In this document: positions 15,752 through 22,572 of the stretch, one piece after another | How the letters are laid out: each line of letters begins with the position of its first letter | How positions within the stretch are numbered: the stretch's first letter is position 1 | NCBI GenBank assembly: GCA_937898375.1 | Contig: CALEJX010000456.1 | Span: 1-23,198 of the forward strand | Source of the DNA: an uncultured Ruminococcus sp. | Lineage (GTDB): Bacteria; Bacillota; Clostridia; Oscillospirales; Ruminococcaceae | Direction of reading: 5' to 3' | DNA length: 23,198 bases | The notes under the pieces: generated by a model | The model's database searches: none | Seen by the model: the letters and a program-made list of their open reading frames with translations, nothing else | What the model was told of the DNA's origin: nothing | Program-made: the position numbers and the translations under genes

Positions 15752-16032
15752 TATCCTCTCTCCCTGATACTTCTTGACACAAGCTTGACCGACTCTATTT
15801 TTCCTCTTATCTCCACGCTGTCAGAGCAGAAGTTTGACATTGTAAGACCGCTCCCCCATATCTCTATCTCAAAAGAGCCTGTCAGCACCTTTGCCATTAT
15901 CTCACTGCATTCCACTATCTGCTTGCAGTTTTCGATAACGGCGGCTCTGTCATCAGTTATGCTTATATATGAACTTAGTGCGGTCAGCTCTTTTGTCATG
16001 CCGAAAAAGCTCATGAAAGGTATCTTCTTCAT
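15751..16032 (-). CDS. yqfC: Sporulation protein YqfC (YabP/YqfC family)
   Basis: A 93-residue member of the YabP/YqfC family. Recognisable parts are the conserved ISITDDRAAVIENCKQIVECSE stretch (about 24-45) and FEIEIWGSGLTMSNFCSDSVEIRGKIESV (about 54-82), the beta-rich signature ending in I.G.I..V. ATG start with GGAGG 9 nt upstream. It is coupled to yqfD through a TAATG overlap and transcribed leftward from a sigma-E-like promoter that shares its bases with the ylbJ promoter. Confidence 0.92.
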   Translation of the reverse strand: MKKIPFMSFFGMTKELTALSSYISITDDRAAVIENCKQIVECSEIMAKVLTGSFEIEIWGSGLTMSNFCSDSVEIRGKIESVKLVSRSIRERG

Positions 16033-16064
16033 TTTTGCGTCCTCCGTTCATTGTCCTATGCCTA

Positions 16065-16093
16065 ATTATATTATGGGACAGACTGACATATAC
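16065..16093 (-). promoter_or_regulatory. Sigma-E-like promoter of yqfC-yqfD
   Basis: Reading leftward, GTATATG (16087-16093) and AATATAAT (16065-16072) are 14 bp apart, 5 of 7 and 6 of 8 matches to KMATATT-N14-CATACAHT. The start would fall near 16058, ~26 nt before the yqfC ATG. The same bases form the opposite promoter for ylbJ. Confidence 0.5.
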
Positions 16094-16094
16094 T
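16066..16094 (+). promoter_or_regulatory. Sigma-E promoter of ylbJ
   Basis: TTATATT (16066-16072) and CATATACT (16087-16094) are 14 bp apart, 6 of 7 and 7 of 8 matches to the sigma-E consensus KMATATT-N14-CATACAHT. The start would be near 16101, ~20 nt before the ylbJ ATG and just before its AAGGAGG site. The match fits the known sigma-E control of ylbJ in Bacillus. Confidence 0.75.
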
Positions 16095-16121
16095 TGAAAA
16101 GTGAAAAAGGAGGTCATGAAA

Positions 16122-17204
16122 ATGTTAAAAAGACTTGCAAAGGAGCTTTGCATATACATACTTGCAGGGGTGGTCATATGGTTCTGCATTATCGCCATAT
16201 CAGGCGGCGAGAGCGTAAAGCTTGGCATTTCCGAAGCCGTTGACCGCTGTATGAATATCATAATCCCGTCGCTGTTCGTTTTTATGGCGCTGTCGCAGAT
16301 TCTTGTTTCAAGTGGACTTTACTACTGCGTTTCAATGCCTTTTTATCCCATATCAAGATTTATAATGGGCATACCGCCTCATCTTTTCTTTGTGTTTCTT
16401 CTTGGAAATACCGCAGGCTATCCTGTGGGAGTAAAGCTTCTCTCAGACCTGTGTCAGAGGAAGATAATATCCCAGCGGACGGCAAAGATAATGTCCTGCT
16501 TTTGCTGTTGCGGCGGACCGGCTTTTTATTCGGGTACAGTGGGTCTTGCGGTTTTTGGCTGTACGGGAGCAGGCATTGCAGTGTTCGTGTCCATACTAGC
16601 GGCAAATTTTCTCACTTCGCTTATCCTTGGCAGAGCCATAAACGAGGATAAGAAAACATCAAAACCAACTTTCAGACTTGACGGCAGAATGTTCACCGAC
16701 AGCGTTATCTCGGCAGGGAAGTCCCTTTTTGTTATCTGCGTTATGATAGTCTTTTTCGGAGCTTTTATGTCCTCTCTTGAATACTGCGGAGGGTTCAGCT
16801 TTCTGAAAAATACGTTCTCACTGTCAGAAAACGGACTTGTGCTTGTGAAAAGCTGTCTTGAAATAACCTCTCTCACTGAGCTTTCAGAAAGTCCATTTTA
16901 TCTTCTACCATTTATAGCCGCCGTATGCTCATTCGGCGGTCTGTGCGTGATGATACAGATAGCTGCACTGGGCATGGATTTTTCCCTTGTGCCTTTTTTT
17001 ATCTCACGTCTGACATCAGCCTTTCTGTCTGCTGTCATATGCCGTTTTATCTATCCATTCTTTATCCCGGACACAATTTTGACTTCTGTTACAAATAATG
17101 TTAAATTCGTCAAAGTGAACAATTTTATCCCCTCATTTTGCTTGATTATGATGATTTTATTACTAACTTTGAAGAAAAGACTAGCATTTTCTAAAACAGT
17201 ATGA
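16122..17204 (+). CDS. ylbJ: Sporulation integral membrane protein YlbJ
   Basis: A 360-residue polytopic membrane protein of the YlbJ / nucleoside-recognition (Gate-domain) family, made in the mother cell during sporulation. The family core is present: IIPSLFVFMALSQIL, then GNTAGYPVGVKLLSDL and CGGPAFYSGTVGLAVFG. About eight hydrophobic segments can be counted. A run of four cysteines in five residues (CFCCC) precedes the GGPAF motif. Upstream GTG and ATG codons (16101, 16116) are too close to or within the AAGGAGG site at 16107-16113; only the ATG at 16122 has 8-nt spacing. Divergent from yqfC-yqfD; no terminator before the next gene. Confidence 0.9.
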   Translation: MLKRLAKELCIYILAGVVIWFCIIAISGGESVKLGISEAVDRCMNIIIPSLFVFMALSQILVSSGLYYCVSMPFYPISRFIMGIPPHLFFVFLLGNTAGYPVGVKLLSDLCQRKIISQRTAKIMSCFCCCGGPAFYSGTVGLAVFGCTGAGIAVFVSILAANFLTSLILGRAINEDKKTSKPTFRLDGRMFTDSVISAGKSLFVICVMIVFFGAFMSSLEYCGGFSFLKNTFSLSENGLVLVKSCLEITSLTELSESPFYLLPFIAAVCSFGGLCVMIQIAALGMDFSLVPFFISRLTSAFLSAVICRFIYPFFIPDTILTSVTNNVKFVKVNNFIPSFCLIMMILLLTLKKRLAFSKTV

Positions 17205-17210
17205 TATAAT
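17202..17210 (+). promoter_or_regulatory. Extended -10 promoter of the Cys4 protein gene
   Basis: TGATATAAT, an extended -10, overlaps the ylbJ stop codon. No good -35 is present at 17 bp (TAGCAT). A start near 17217 would give a leader of ~44 nt to the ATG at 17261. Confidence 0.5.
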
Positions 17211-17260
17211 TGTATACAAATGAAAAAAGATTAACTTATCTTAAAGGAGTTGTATAAATC

Positions 17261-17473
17261 ATGGCAAAGAAGAGCTATTTTGGTAACAGAATTTCACCGT
17301 CATGTTCTTACTGCCTTTTCGGCAACAGATCAAGAGAAGGAAACAAGGTCCTCTGTGAAAAGCAGGGTCTGGTAGACGCTGATTATAGCTGTAAGAAGTG
17401 GGTCTATGACCCTATCAAGCGTGTGCCTAAGAAACAGCTTAACATTCCAAATCAGGAAGACGACGTTATCTGA
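17261..17473 (+). CDS. 70-aa four-cysteine protein, function unknown
   Basis: A small, basic protein with cysteines at 15, 18, 32 and 44 in a CxxC-x13-C-x11-C arrangement, likely one zinc (or Fe-S) site. The flanking pattern, SYCLFG...VLCEKQGLVDADYSCKKWVYDPIKRVP, looks conserved rather than random; I recall similar unnamed proteins in Clostridia. No membrane or signal segment is seen. It has AAAGGAG ~11 nt before its ATG, its own -10 and its own terminator, so it is probably expressed independently of ylbJ, during growth rather than only in sporulation. I do not assign a function. Confidence 0.85.
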   Translation: MAKKSYFGNRISPSCSYCLFGNRSREGNKVLCEKQGLVDADYSCKKWVYDPIKRVPKKQLNIPNQEDDVI

Positions 17474-17487
17474 TAACACACAAATTT

Positions 17488-17516
17488 GCCGTACATCTTT
17501 TGGTGTACGGCTTTTA
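17488..17516 (+). terminator. Terminator of the Cys4 protein gene
   Basis: GCCGTACA (17488-17495) pairs perfectly with TGTACGGC (17504-17511), loop 8 nt, followed by TTTTATATT. It lies 15 bp after the stop codon. Confidence 0.88.
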
Positions 17517-17520
17517 TATT

Positions 17521-17566
17521 GCAAAAAATATCCGCAGAGCGCTTTGTTTCGTCCTGCGGATTTTTC
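17521..17566. terminator. Terminator of pcrA, probably bidirectional
   Basis: ATCCGCAG (17530-17537) pairs with CTGCGGAT (17554-17561) around a 16-nt loop. T-runs follow on both strands: TTTTT at 17561-17565 on plus and six T on minus (complement of 17523-17528). It lies 7 bp after the pcrA stop on the minus strand and backs up the previous terminator on plus. Confidence 0.8.
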
Positions 17567-17572
17567 ATATTG

Positions 17573-19933
17573 CTATATCTTTTTTATCTTGGTGTAATTT
17601 GCCATTATCTTCTTCGTGCCACGATTGTCAAATGCTATTTCAACGAGTGTATCGTTAGCCATAGGCTTTGAGCTTAAAACAGTGCCCTCGCCGAATATTT
17701 TGTGCAAAACTCTGTCCCCTGGTGCGAAAGTTTCAGTATTCACAGAAACACTGCTCTTGTCAGCCCTGCGCTGAGCCAGCTGCTGTTGCAGGCTCATGCT
17801 GTGAGGTTTTTCATAGCCGTTGAGATAAGGTGAAGCTTTTGTTTCTTCAGCTTGCTTTTCTATGCAATCGGCAGGAAGCTCTTTTATAAAACGTGATATC
17901 CTGTTGCGGTCAGTTCGACCGTAAAGCATACGCTCCTCTGCGTGGGTGAGATAAAGCTTTTCCTTTGCTCGTGTCACCGCAACATAAGCAAGTCTGCGTT
18001 CCTCTTCTGTGTCGGCTTCCGATTCAAGACTTCTTGCAGACGGGAAGATGTTGTCCTCCATTCCCACAACAAAAACTATCGGAAATTCAAGTCCCTTTGC
18101 AGAGTGCATTGTCATAAGCACAACATAGTCAGCGTCAGGGTCGAGATTGTCAACATCAGTGTAAAGTGATATTTCCTCCAAAAAGCCCGACAGCGACGGC
18201 TCGTCTGCATTTTCTTCATAACTTGACATGGTGGATTTAAGTTCGTTAATGTTTTCAAGACGTGTAAGACCCTCGTCGCCCTGCATTTCAAGATGACGCT
18301 TGTAGCCTGTCATATCAAGAAGCTTATCCAAAAGCTCCGCAAGTGGCAGAGTGTCAGAAAGCTCAGTAAGCTCCGATAGCATATCGCCCACAGGCATAAG
18401 CTGTTTTGAACGCTTTACAAGGGGCGCAAGCATATCAGCTTCCTGCATGATGTGGATAGGTGAATCCCCAAGGTCTGAGGTTATCTGCTCCAGTGCATTG
18501 ACAGTGGCTTCGCCGATACCACGCTTCGGCTCGTTGATTATTCTTCTTAGGCGGAGAAAGTCGAAATGGTTGTTTATTACAGAAAGATAAGCAAGGATAT
18601 CCTTTATTTCCTTTCTGTCATAGAATTTTAGACCGCCTATTATTTTATATGGTATGCCGCTTTGTATGAAAGTCTGCTCCAAAGCGTTTGATTGTGCGTT
18701 CATTCTGTAAAGAATGGCATGGTCATTGTATTTTCTGCCCTTGTTTATGTCCTCTAAAATGGTGTCAGCCACGAATTTTGCTTCACTGCGCTCGCTTGAA
18801 GCCTTGTATATTGTGACCTTTTCGCCGTCACCCGAAGCTGTCCACAGATTTTTGCCCTTTCTGCCCTGATTGTTGCTTATAAGCTGATTTGCGCAGTTAA
18901 GAATGTTCTGGGTCGAGCGGTAATTCTGTTCAAGCTTTATAACGTCAGTGTCAGCGTTGCAGTTAAATTGCTCCTCAAAATTGAGGATATTCTCAATGGT
19001 CGCACCACGGAACTTGTAGATACTCTGGTCGTCATCACCCACAACGCACAGGTTATTGAATTTCTGTGATAGGAGCGAAACAAGTCTGAACTGAGCCTTG
19101 TTGGTGTCCTGATACTCGTCTACCATTATGTATTTATACAAATTCTGATAGTGGTCGAGAACATCAGGGAACTGCTCAAAAAGCTTTACAGTGTGGCAGA
19201 TTATATCGTCAAAGTCCATGGCATTTGCGGCTTTGAGTTTCTGTTGATAGTGCTTGTATACCTTGCCTATGGTGAGGTCACGATAATCTCCTGCGGCTGA
19301 GGTGATGTATTCATCAGGCTCTTGGAGCTGGTCTTTTGCATGAGAAATCTCGCTGAGTATGGCTCTCGGGGGAAACATCTTCTCAGATATGTCAAGCTCT
19401 CTCAGTATGCTTTTTACAGTTCTCTGAGAATCATCTGAATCATAAATGGTGAAGCTGCTTGAAAAGCCCAGCTTGTCACATTCACGCCTGAGTATCCTTG
19501 CGCAGGCGGAGTGGAAAGTCGCCGCTGTTATGCCTTGACCTGCCTCTCCCAACATTCCAGCAAGACGTTCTTTAAGCTCGCCTGCCGCCTTGTTTGTGAA
19601 CGTGATAGCAAGTATGCTCCACGGCTTTATGCAGTCATATGCCACAATGTCCGCAAGGGTAGAAGCGTCATTTGTCTTGCCGTCAACGTAGTCTTTTAGA
19701 AACTGTATGTCCTGCTCAGAGGGTGTGCCGTAGGTCTGCTCTGTGTTGTATGCGTTGCCAAAGTATATCATGTTTGCGATACGGTTTACCAAAACTGTTG
19801 TCTTGCCGCTTCCTGCTCCTGCCAGTATAAGGAGAGGACCTTTTATTTTGAACACAGCCTTGCGCTGTTGGTCGTTCATTCGTGAAAAGTATTTTTCAAG
19901 TGCTTTTCTTTTAAGAGCCGTAAACTGCTCCAT
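17573..19933 (-). CDS. pcrA: ATP-dependent DNA helicase PcrA (UvrD/Rep family)
   Basis: A superfamily 1A 3'-5' helicase acting in repair, plasmid replication and clearing of proteins and RNA polymerase from DNA. The 786 residues contain the Q motif MNDQQRKAV (19-27), Walker A AGAGSGKT (38-45), motif Ia ITFTNKAA (110-117), motif II VDEYQDTN (271-278), motif III VVGDDDQSIYKFRGA (297-311), motif IV LEQNYRS (334-340), and later TMHSAKGLEFPIVFVVG and VAVTRAKEKLYL. A C-terminal Tudor-like domain (about 735-786, GDRVLHKIFGEGTVLS) is the RNA-polymerase-binding module of PcrA. An insertion of ~40 residues (about 59-102) separates motifs I and Ia. The ATG at 19933 has GGAGGTG 6 nt upstream; the GTG at 19942 lies within that site. 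Confidence 0.96.
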   Translation of the reverse strand: MEQFTALKRKALEKYFSRMNDQQRKAVFKIKGPLLILAGAGSGKTTVLVNRIANMIYFGNAYNTEQTYGTPSEQDIQFLKDYVDGKTNDASTLADIVAYDCIKPWSILAITFTNKAAGELKERLAGMLGEAGQGITAATFHSACARILRRECDKLGFSSSFTIYDSDDSQRTVKSILRELDISEKMFPPRAILSEISHAKDQLQEPDEYITSAAGDYRDLTIGKVYKHYQQKLKAANAMDFDDIICHTVKLFEQFPDVLDHYQNLYKYIMVDEYQDTNKAQFRLVSLLSQKFNNLCVVGDDDQSIYKFRGATIENILNFEEQFNCNADTDVIKLEQNYRSTQNILNCANQLISNNQGRKGKNLWTASGDGEKVTIYKASSERSEAKFVADTILEDINKGRKYNDHAILYRMNAQSNALEQTFIQSGIPYKIIGGLKFYDRKEIKDILAYLSVINNHFDFLRLRRIINEPKRGIGEATVNALEQITSDLGDSPIHIMQEADMLAPLVKRSKQLMPVGDMLSELTELSDTLPLAELLDKLLDMTGYKRHLEMQGDEGLTRLENINELKSTMSSYEENADEPSLSGFLEEISLYTDVDNLDPDADYVVLMTMHSAKGLEFPIVFVVGMEDNIFPSARSLESEADTEEERRLAYVAVTRAKEKLYLTHAEERMLYGRTDRNRISRFIKELPADCIEKQAEETKASPYLNGYEKPHSMSLQQQLAQRRADKSSVSVNTETFAPGDRVLHKIFGEGTVLSSKPMANDTLVEIAFDNRGTKKIMANYTKIKKI

Positions 19934-19970
19934 TATATACACCTCCGTAAAATTTTATGCCGTATCCTAC

Positions 19971-19999
19971 ATTATAGCATATTTTTTCTATCTTGAAAA
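19971..19999 (-). promoter_or_regulatory. Sigma-A promoter of pcrA
   Basis: On the minus strand TATAAT (19971-19976) has a TGC extended -10 and a weak -35, TTTTCA (19994-19999), 17 bp away. The start would be near 19964, ~31 nt before the ATG. I could not identify a convincing promoter for the divergent gene at 20088. Confidence 0.65.
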
Positions 20000-20087
20000 G
20001 GGTGGCGGCAAATTTTTTTCGCATGAATAACAGTGGGTATGTTTTCCAATAATACATTAAACTGAAATTATGAACGGAGGAACATAT

Positions 20088-22238
20088 ATGAAAGCTGTTG
20101 TTTTATGCGGAGGACGTGGAGAAAGATTGATGCCCATGACAGACAGGCGACCTGCGGCGCTTCTAAGGCTGTGCGGAAAAGAAATTTTGCTTTTTACTCT
20201 TGAAATGCTGGAGAAAGCAGGCTTTTCGGAAGCTGTGCTTGCGGTGGGCTATGGCTCTGAACAGGTAGAAAGGCTTCTTGATGAAAAATACTCAGGAAAT
20301 ATAAAGCTTCATATGATAAACACCGCAGGCAAAAGCACTGCGCAGGCTGTGAAAACAGCAATGGGCGATGAAACAGAAGCGCTTGCCGTGGAATGTAACT
20401 GTATCTGTACTCACCCTATCGATGAGCTTATAAAAGCGCATTTGAACCATGATATCCTTTGTACGGCTCTGACTTATGATACTGAAAACAGACCTGCGGG
20501 CATATATATAGTGAAAAGAGAGCTTTTTGACAGCATAAATCCTGAGAAGCCTATGGATATGACGGATGATATTATCCTCGAAGCTGTGAAAAGCGGCGAA
20601 GCTGTCCTGCTTGACGGAAAAGGCTATTATAAAAGGATAACCACCCCCGAAGCTTTTCTCGATTGCCAAAGGCATATGCTCTGCAATGAAAATATGTCCC
20701 AAAGGCTGACGGAAAATAATTTTAGCGGTGTGGCGATAGCTGAGCCTGTTTATATAGGAGAGAACGTTTCTGTTATGTCAGGGTCGGTCATAGAAAGCGG
20801 AAGCGTCATAGACGATAACGCAGTTGTAAAGGGCGGCAAGGTGGACGGATATGTGGGCATAGGCTCGGTGATATCGGAACGCTGTGACATAAACAGGGTG
20901 GTGATATGCCGTGGTGCTGTTCTTGACAGCGGCGTGAAGTGCGGCGCATATTCTGTCATAGGCGAAAAGTCTCATATCGCAAGTGAAGCCGTTATTGAAA
21001 AAGGCGTAGGCATTTGGTCAGGAAAAACTGTGGAAAAGGGCGCAAGGCTTTATGAGAATGTGAAAAACTCGTCTGACAGCCGACTTGTCATAGAAGATAA
21101 CGGCGAGTGCAGTTTGTGGGGCGGTGAAGCCACAGCGCAAAGGGCTCTGCTTTTCGGGCTTTGCTCTGCAAGTGCCGTAAAAACAGGCGGCAGTATCGTG
21201 ACAGCTTTTGGCTCTGACGAAAGCCTTTTGCTCAAACAAGCTCTTGACTGCGGCATATGTCAGGCAGGGGTGAACGTGTGCAGTATAGGCAGAGCAGGCA
21301 TTTCAGAGCTTTCCTATGCTGTGAACAGATTTGGCGGAGCGTTTGGCATACTCATAGGCGCAAATATCTCAGGCCATGCAAGGCTTATTTCGGCAGGGGG
21401 AATGTTGCCCGAGGAAAAACTCCTTGACCGCATTGAGAGCATAGCTGACGACAGAGCATATCGCAGTGTGGGGCTTTCTCGGACAGGCTGTGTGACAGAT
21501 TTTTCTGCGGTTAGGGAGATATACGCCGCAGAGCTTGAAAAAATTCTCCCTTACCGATTTAAAGGCGTAAATGTGGATATCCGCACATATGATGTTAAAA
21601 AGGCGACCCTTGCGGACAGACTTTTTCATGGCAGGAACGATACAGAGGTTGAGCGTATAATATTTAATCTTTCCGCAGACGGCGCAAAAGTATCAGCCTA
21701 CAGTGAAGAAACAGGCTATGTGATGTGGGAAAAGCTTGCGGCAATGTATGCAGGGGTGTGCTTTGAAAAGGGGCTTGCGGTGGCGCTGCCTGAGAATTTT
21801 CCCTCTAGTGCAGATACCGCCGCCGAAGTCCACTGCGGTAGGCTTTACAGATACAAAAACAATGTGGACATAGCAAAGGACGTTGCCGTTTCGCCCCACA
21901 ATATGTTTGCTTATGACGGGCTTTACCTTGCGGCGGTGGTAGCGGCTTATCTGTCTGAACAGGGACTAACCCTTCAAAAAGCCCTCCGTGATGTGCCTGA
22001 CGCATATACTTCAAGCCGATTTGTGGGCATAACAGTGAGCCGTGAAAACAAAGAAAAGATATTCTCAGAGCTTGGCTGTTCGGCGGAGGGTGAGATAACA
22101 ATAGGAAAGACCCACGCAGTTATAAGACCGCTGAGGGATAAGAGAGGTATAACAGTGTTCGCCGAAAGCGTTAGCTGTGAGCAGGCGGCTGCCGTTTGCG
22201 AGGAGATAACAAGCAGGATAAAGGGCATATACAGGTAA
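20088..22238 (+). CDS. Degenerate GDP-mannose pyrophosphorylase/phosphomannomutase-like fusion
   Basis: The 716 residues have three parts: an N-terminal sugar-nucleotidyltransferase fold (1-205, MKAVVLCGGRGERL), left-handed beta-helix hexapeptide repeats (about 215-325) and a C-terminal phosphohexomutase-like region (about 340-716). This is the layout of the mannose-1-phosphate guanylyltransferase/phosphomannomutase fusions of Clostridia and cyanobacteria. The catalytic motifs are eroded. The pyrophosphorylase PKP is PAA (22-24), losing the substrate-binding lysine, and the metal-site GD is CN (103-104). In the mutase, the phosphoserine motif TASHNP reads GANISG (424-429), with Asn426 at the nucleophile, and DGDADR reads NLSADG (527-532). 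Neither activity is therefore expected; a regulatory or structural role is inferred. The ATG at 20088 has CGGAGGA 6 nt upstream; the in-frame ATG at 20070 lies before that site. Divergent from pcrA; no terminator seen after it. Confidence 0.8.
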   Translation: MKAVVLCGGRGERLMPMTDRRPAALLRLCGKEILLFTLEMLEKAGFSEAVLAVGYGSEQVERLLDEKYSGNIKLHMINTAGKSTAQAVKTAMGDETEALAVECNCICTHPIDELIKAHLNHDILCTALTYDTENRPAGIYIVKRELFDSINPEKPMDMTDDIILEAVKSGEAVLLDGKGYYKRITTPEAFLDCQRHMLCNENMSQRLTENNFSGVAIAEPVYIGENVSVMSGSVIESGSVIDDNAVVKGGKVDGYVGIGSVISERCDINRVVICRGAVLDSGVKCGAYSVIGEKSHIASEAVIEKGVGIWSGKTVEKGARLYENVKNSSDSRLVIEDNGECSLWGGEATAQRALLFGLCSASAVKTGGSIVTAFGSDESLLLKQALDCGICQAGVNVCSIGRAGISELSYAVNRFGGAFGILIGANISGHARLISAGGMLPEEKLLDRIESIADDRAYRSVGLSRTGCVTDFSAVREIYAAELEKILPYRFKGVNVDIRTYDVKKATLADRLFHGRNDTEVERIIFNLSADGAKVSAYSEETGYVMWEKLAAMYAGVCFEKGLAVALPENFPSSADTAAEVHCGRLYRYKNNVDIAKDVAVSPHNMFAYDGLYLAAVVAAYLSEQGLTLQKALRDVPDAYTSSRFVGITVSRENKEKIFSELGCSAEGEITIGKTHAVIRPLRDKRGITVFAESVSCEQAAAVCEEITSRIKGIYR

Positions 22239-22254
22239 ATGTAATAAATTGCTA

Positions 22255-22283
22255 TTGACATTAGAGGGAAAATGGAGTACAAT
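22255..22283 (+). promoter_or_regulatory. Strong sigma-A promoter before the structured leader and RNase J
   Basis: TTGACA (22255-22260, consensus) and TACAAT (22278-22283) are 17 bp apart. The start would be near 22290, ~283 nt before the RNase J ATG, leaving a long untranslated region. It begins 17 bp after the stop of the upstream gene. Confidence 0.85.
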
Positions 22284-22289
22284 ATAATC

Positions 22290-22518
22290 AGATATTTTTG
22301 TTCGGACAAAGGCGGCTCATACCGCTGTATTTAAACTGCGTTCAACACACCAATCTGTCTTTCTTTGAGGCTTCAAGCGCTTTGGACAGCGCACGATATC
22401 AAAGCCCAAACGCAGCGGTATATAGATTCTAAACGGAAAAATCGAATATTATTTGAGCATGATAAGATGCAGCAGGAAGGAGATAATTGCTCCTGCCGTA
22501 TGTTTGTGCTGCTTTTTT
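22290..22518 (+). ncRNA. Candidate structured RNA / leader upstream of RNase J
   Basis: The 334-base gap 22239-22572 holds a promoter, then nested inverted repeats, then a terminator-like hairpin. Helices seen: TTTGT/ACAAA with UCGG loop (22297-22301/22306-22310); ATACCG/CGGTAT (22319-22324/22416-22421) continued by CTGCGTT/AACGCAG (22336-22342/22409-22415), 13 bp with an 11-nt bulge; inside it CTTTGA/TCAAAG (22363-22368/22399-22404), capped by GCGC/GCGC (22377-22380/22389-22392). AATCT (22352-22356) with AGATT (22424-22428) would make a pseudoknot. The ~229-nt length would suit a 6S-like sRNA, and the place in a leader would suit a riboswitch or attenuator. I cannot assign a known family. 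Nothing in it looks translated with a ribosome binding site. Confidence 0.5.
22468..22518 (+). terminator. Terminator-like hairpin in the RNase J leader
   Basis: GCAGCA (22469-22474) pairs with TGCTGC (22507-22512), directly followed by six T (22513-22518). An inner hairpin GCAGGA/TCCTGC (22472-22477/22491-22496) partly competes with it. The GCAGC at 22412-22416 in the upstream long helix could alternatively pair with GCTGC (22508-22512) and undo the terminator. It lies 55 nt before the RNase J start, so it either ends a separate small RNA or attenuates the gene. Confidence 0.55.
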
Positions 22519-22572
22519 GCGGCGTTTTGCGCCTTTGAAAGCGGCGTGCAGCAGGGCAAAGTATATTATTTT

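Noticed and set aside
20000..20087. Promoter search for the fusion gene at 20088 (TTTTCG...TATGTT and others).
   Set aside because: Every candidate pair had poor hexamers or spacing; none is better than chance in AT-rich DNA.
22500..22538. 12-codon frame starting ATGTTTGTG over the T-run before RNase J, a possible leader peptide.
   Set aside because: Its ribosome binding site would be too distant and buried in the hairpin, and the codons give no amino-acid bias suggestive of attenuation.
22459..22572. In-frame ATG at 22459 that would extend RNase J by 38 residues (starting MIRCSRKEII) through the leader.
   Set aside because: No ribosome binding site precedes it, the extension is cysteine-rich and unlike RNase J, and it would be translated through the terminator-like hairpin. 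The ATG at 22573 is preferred, with the weak site noted.
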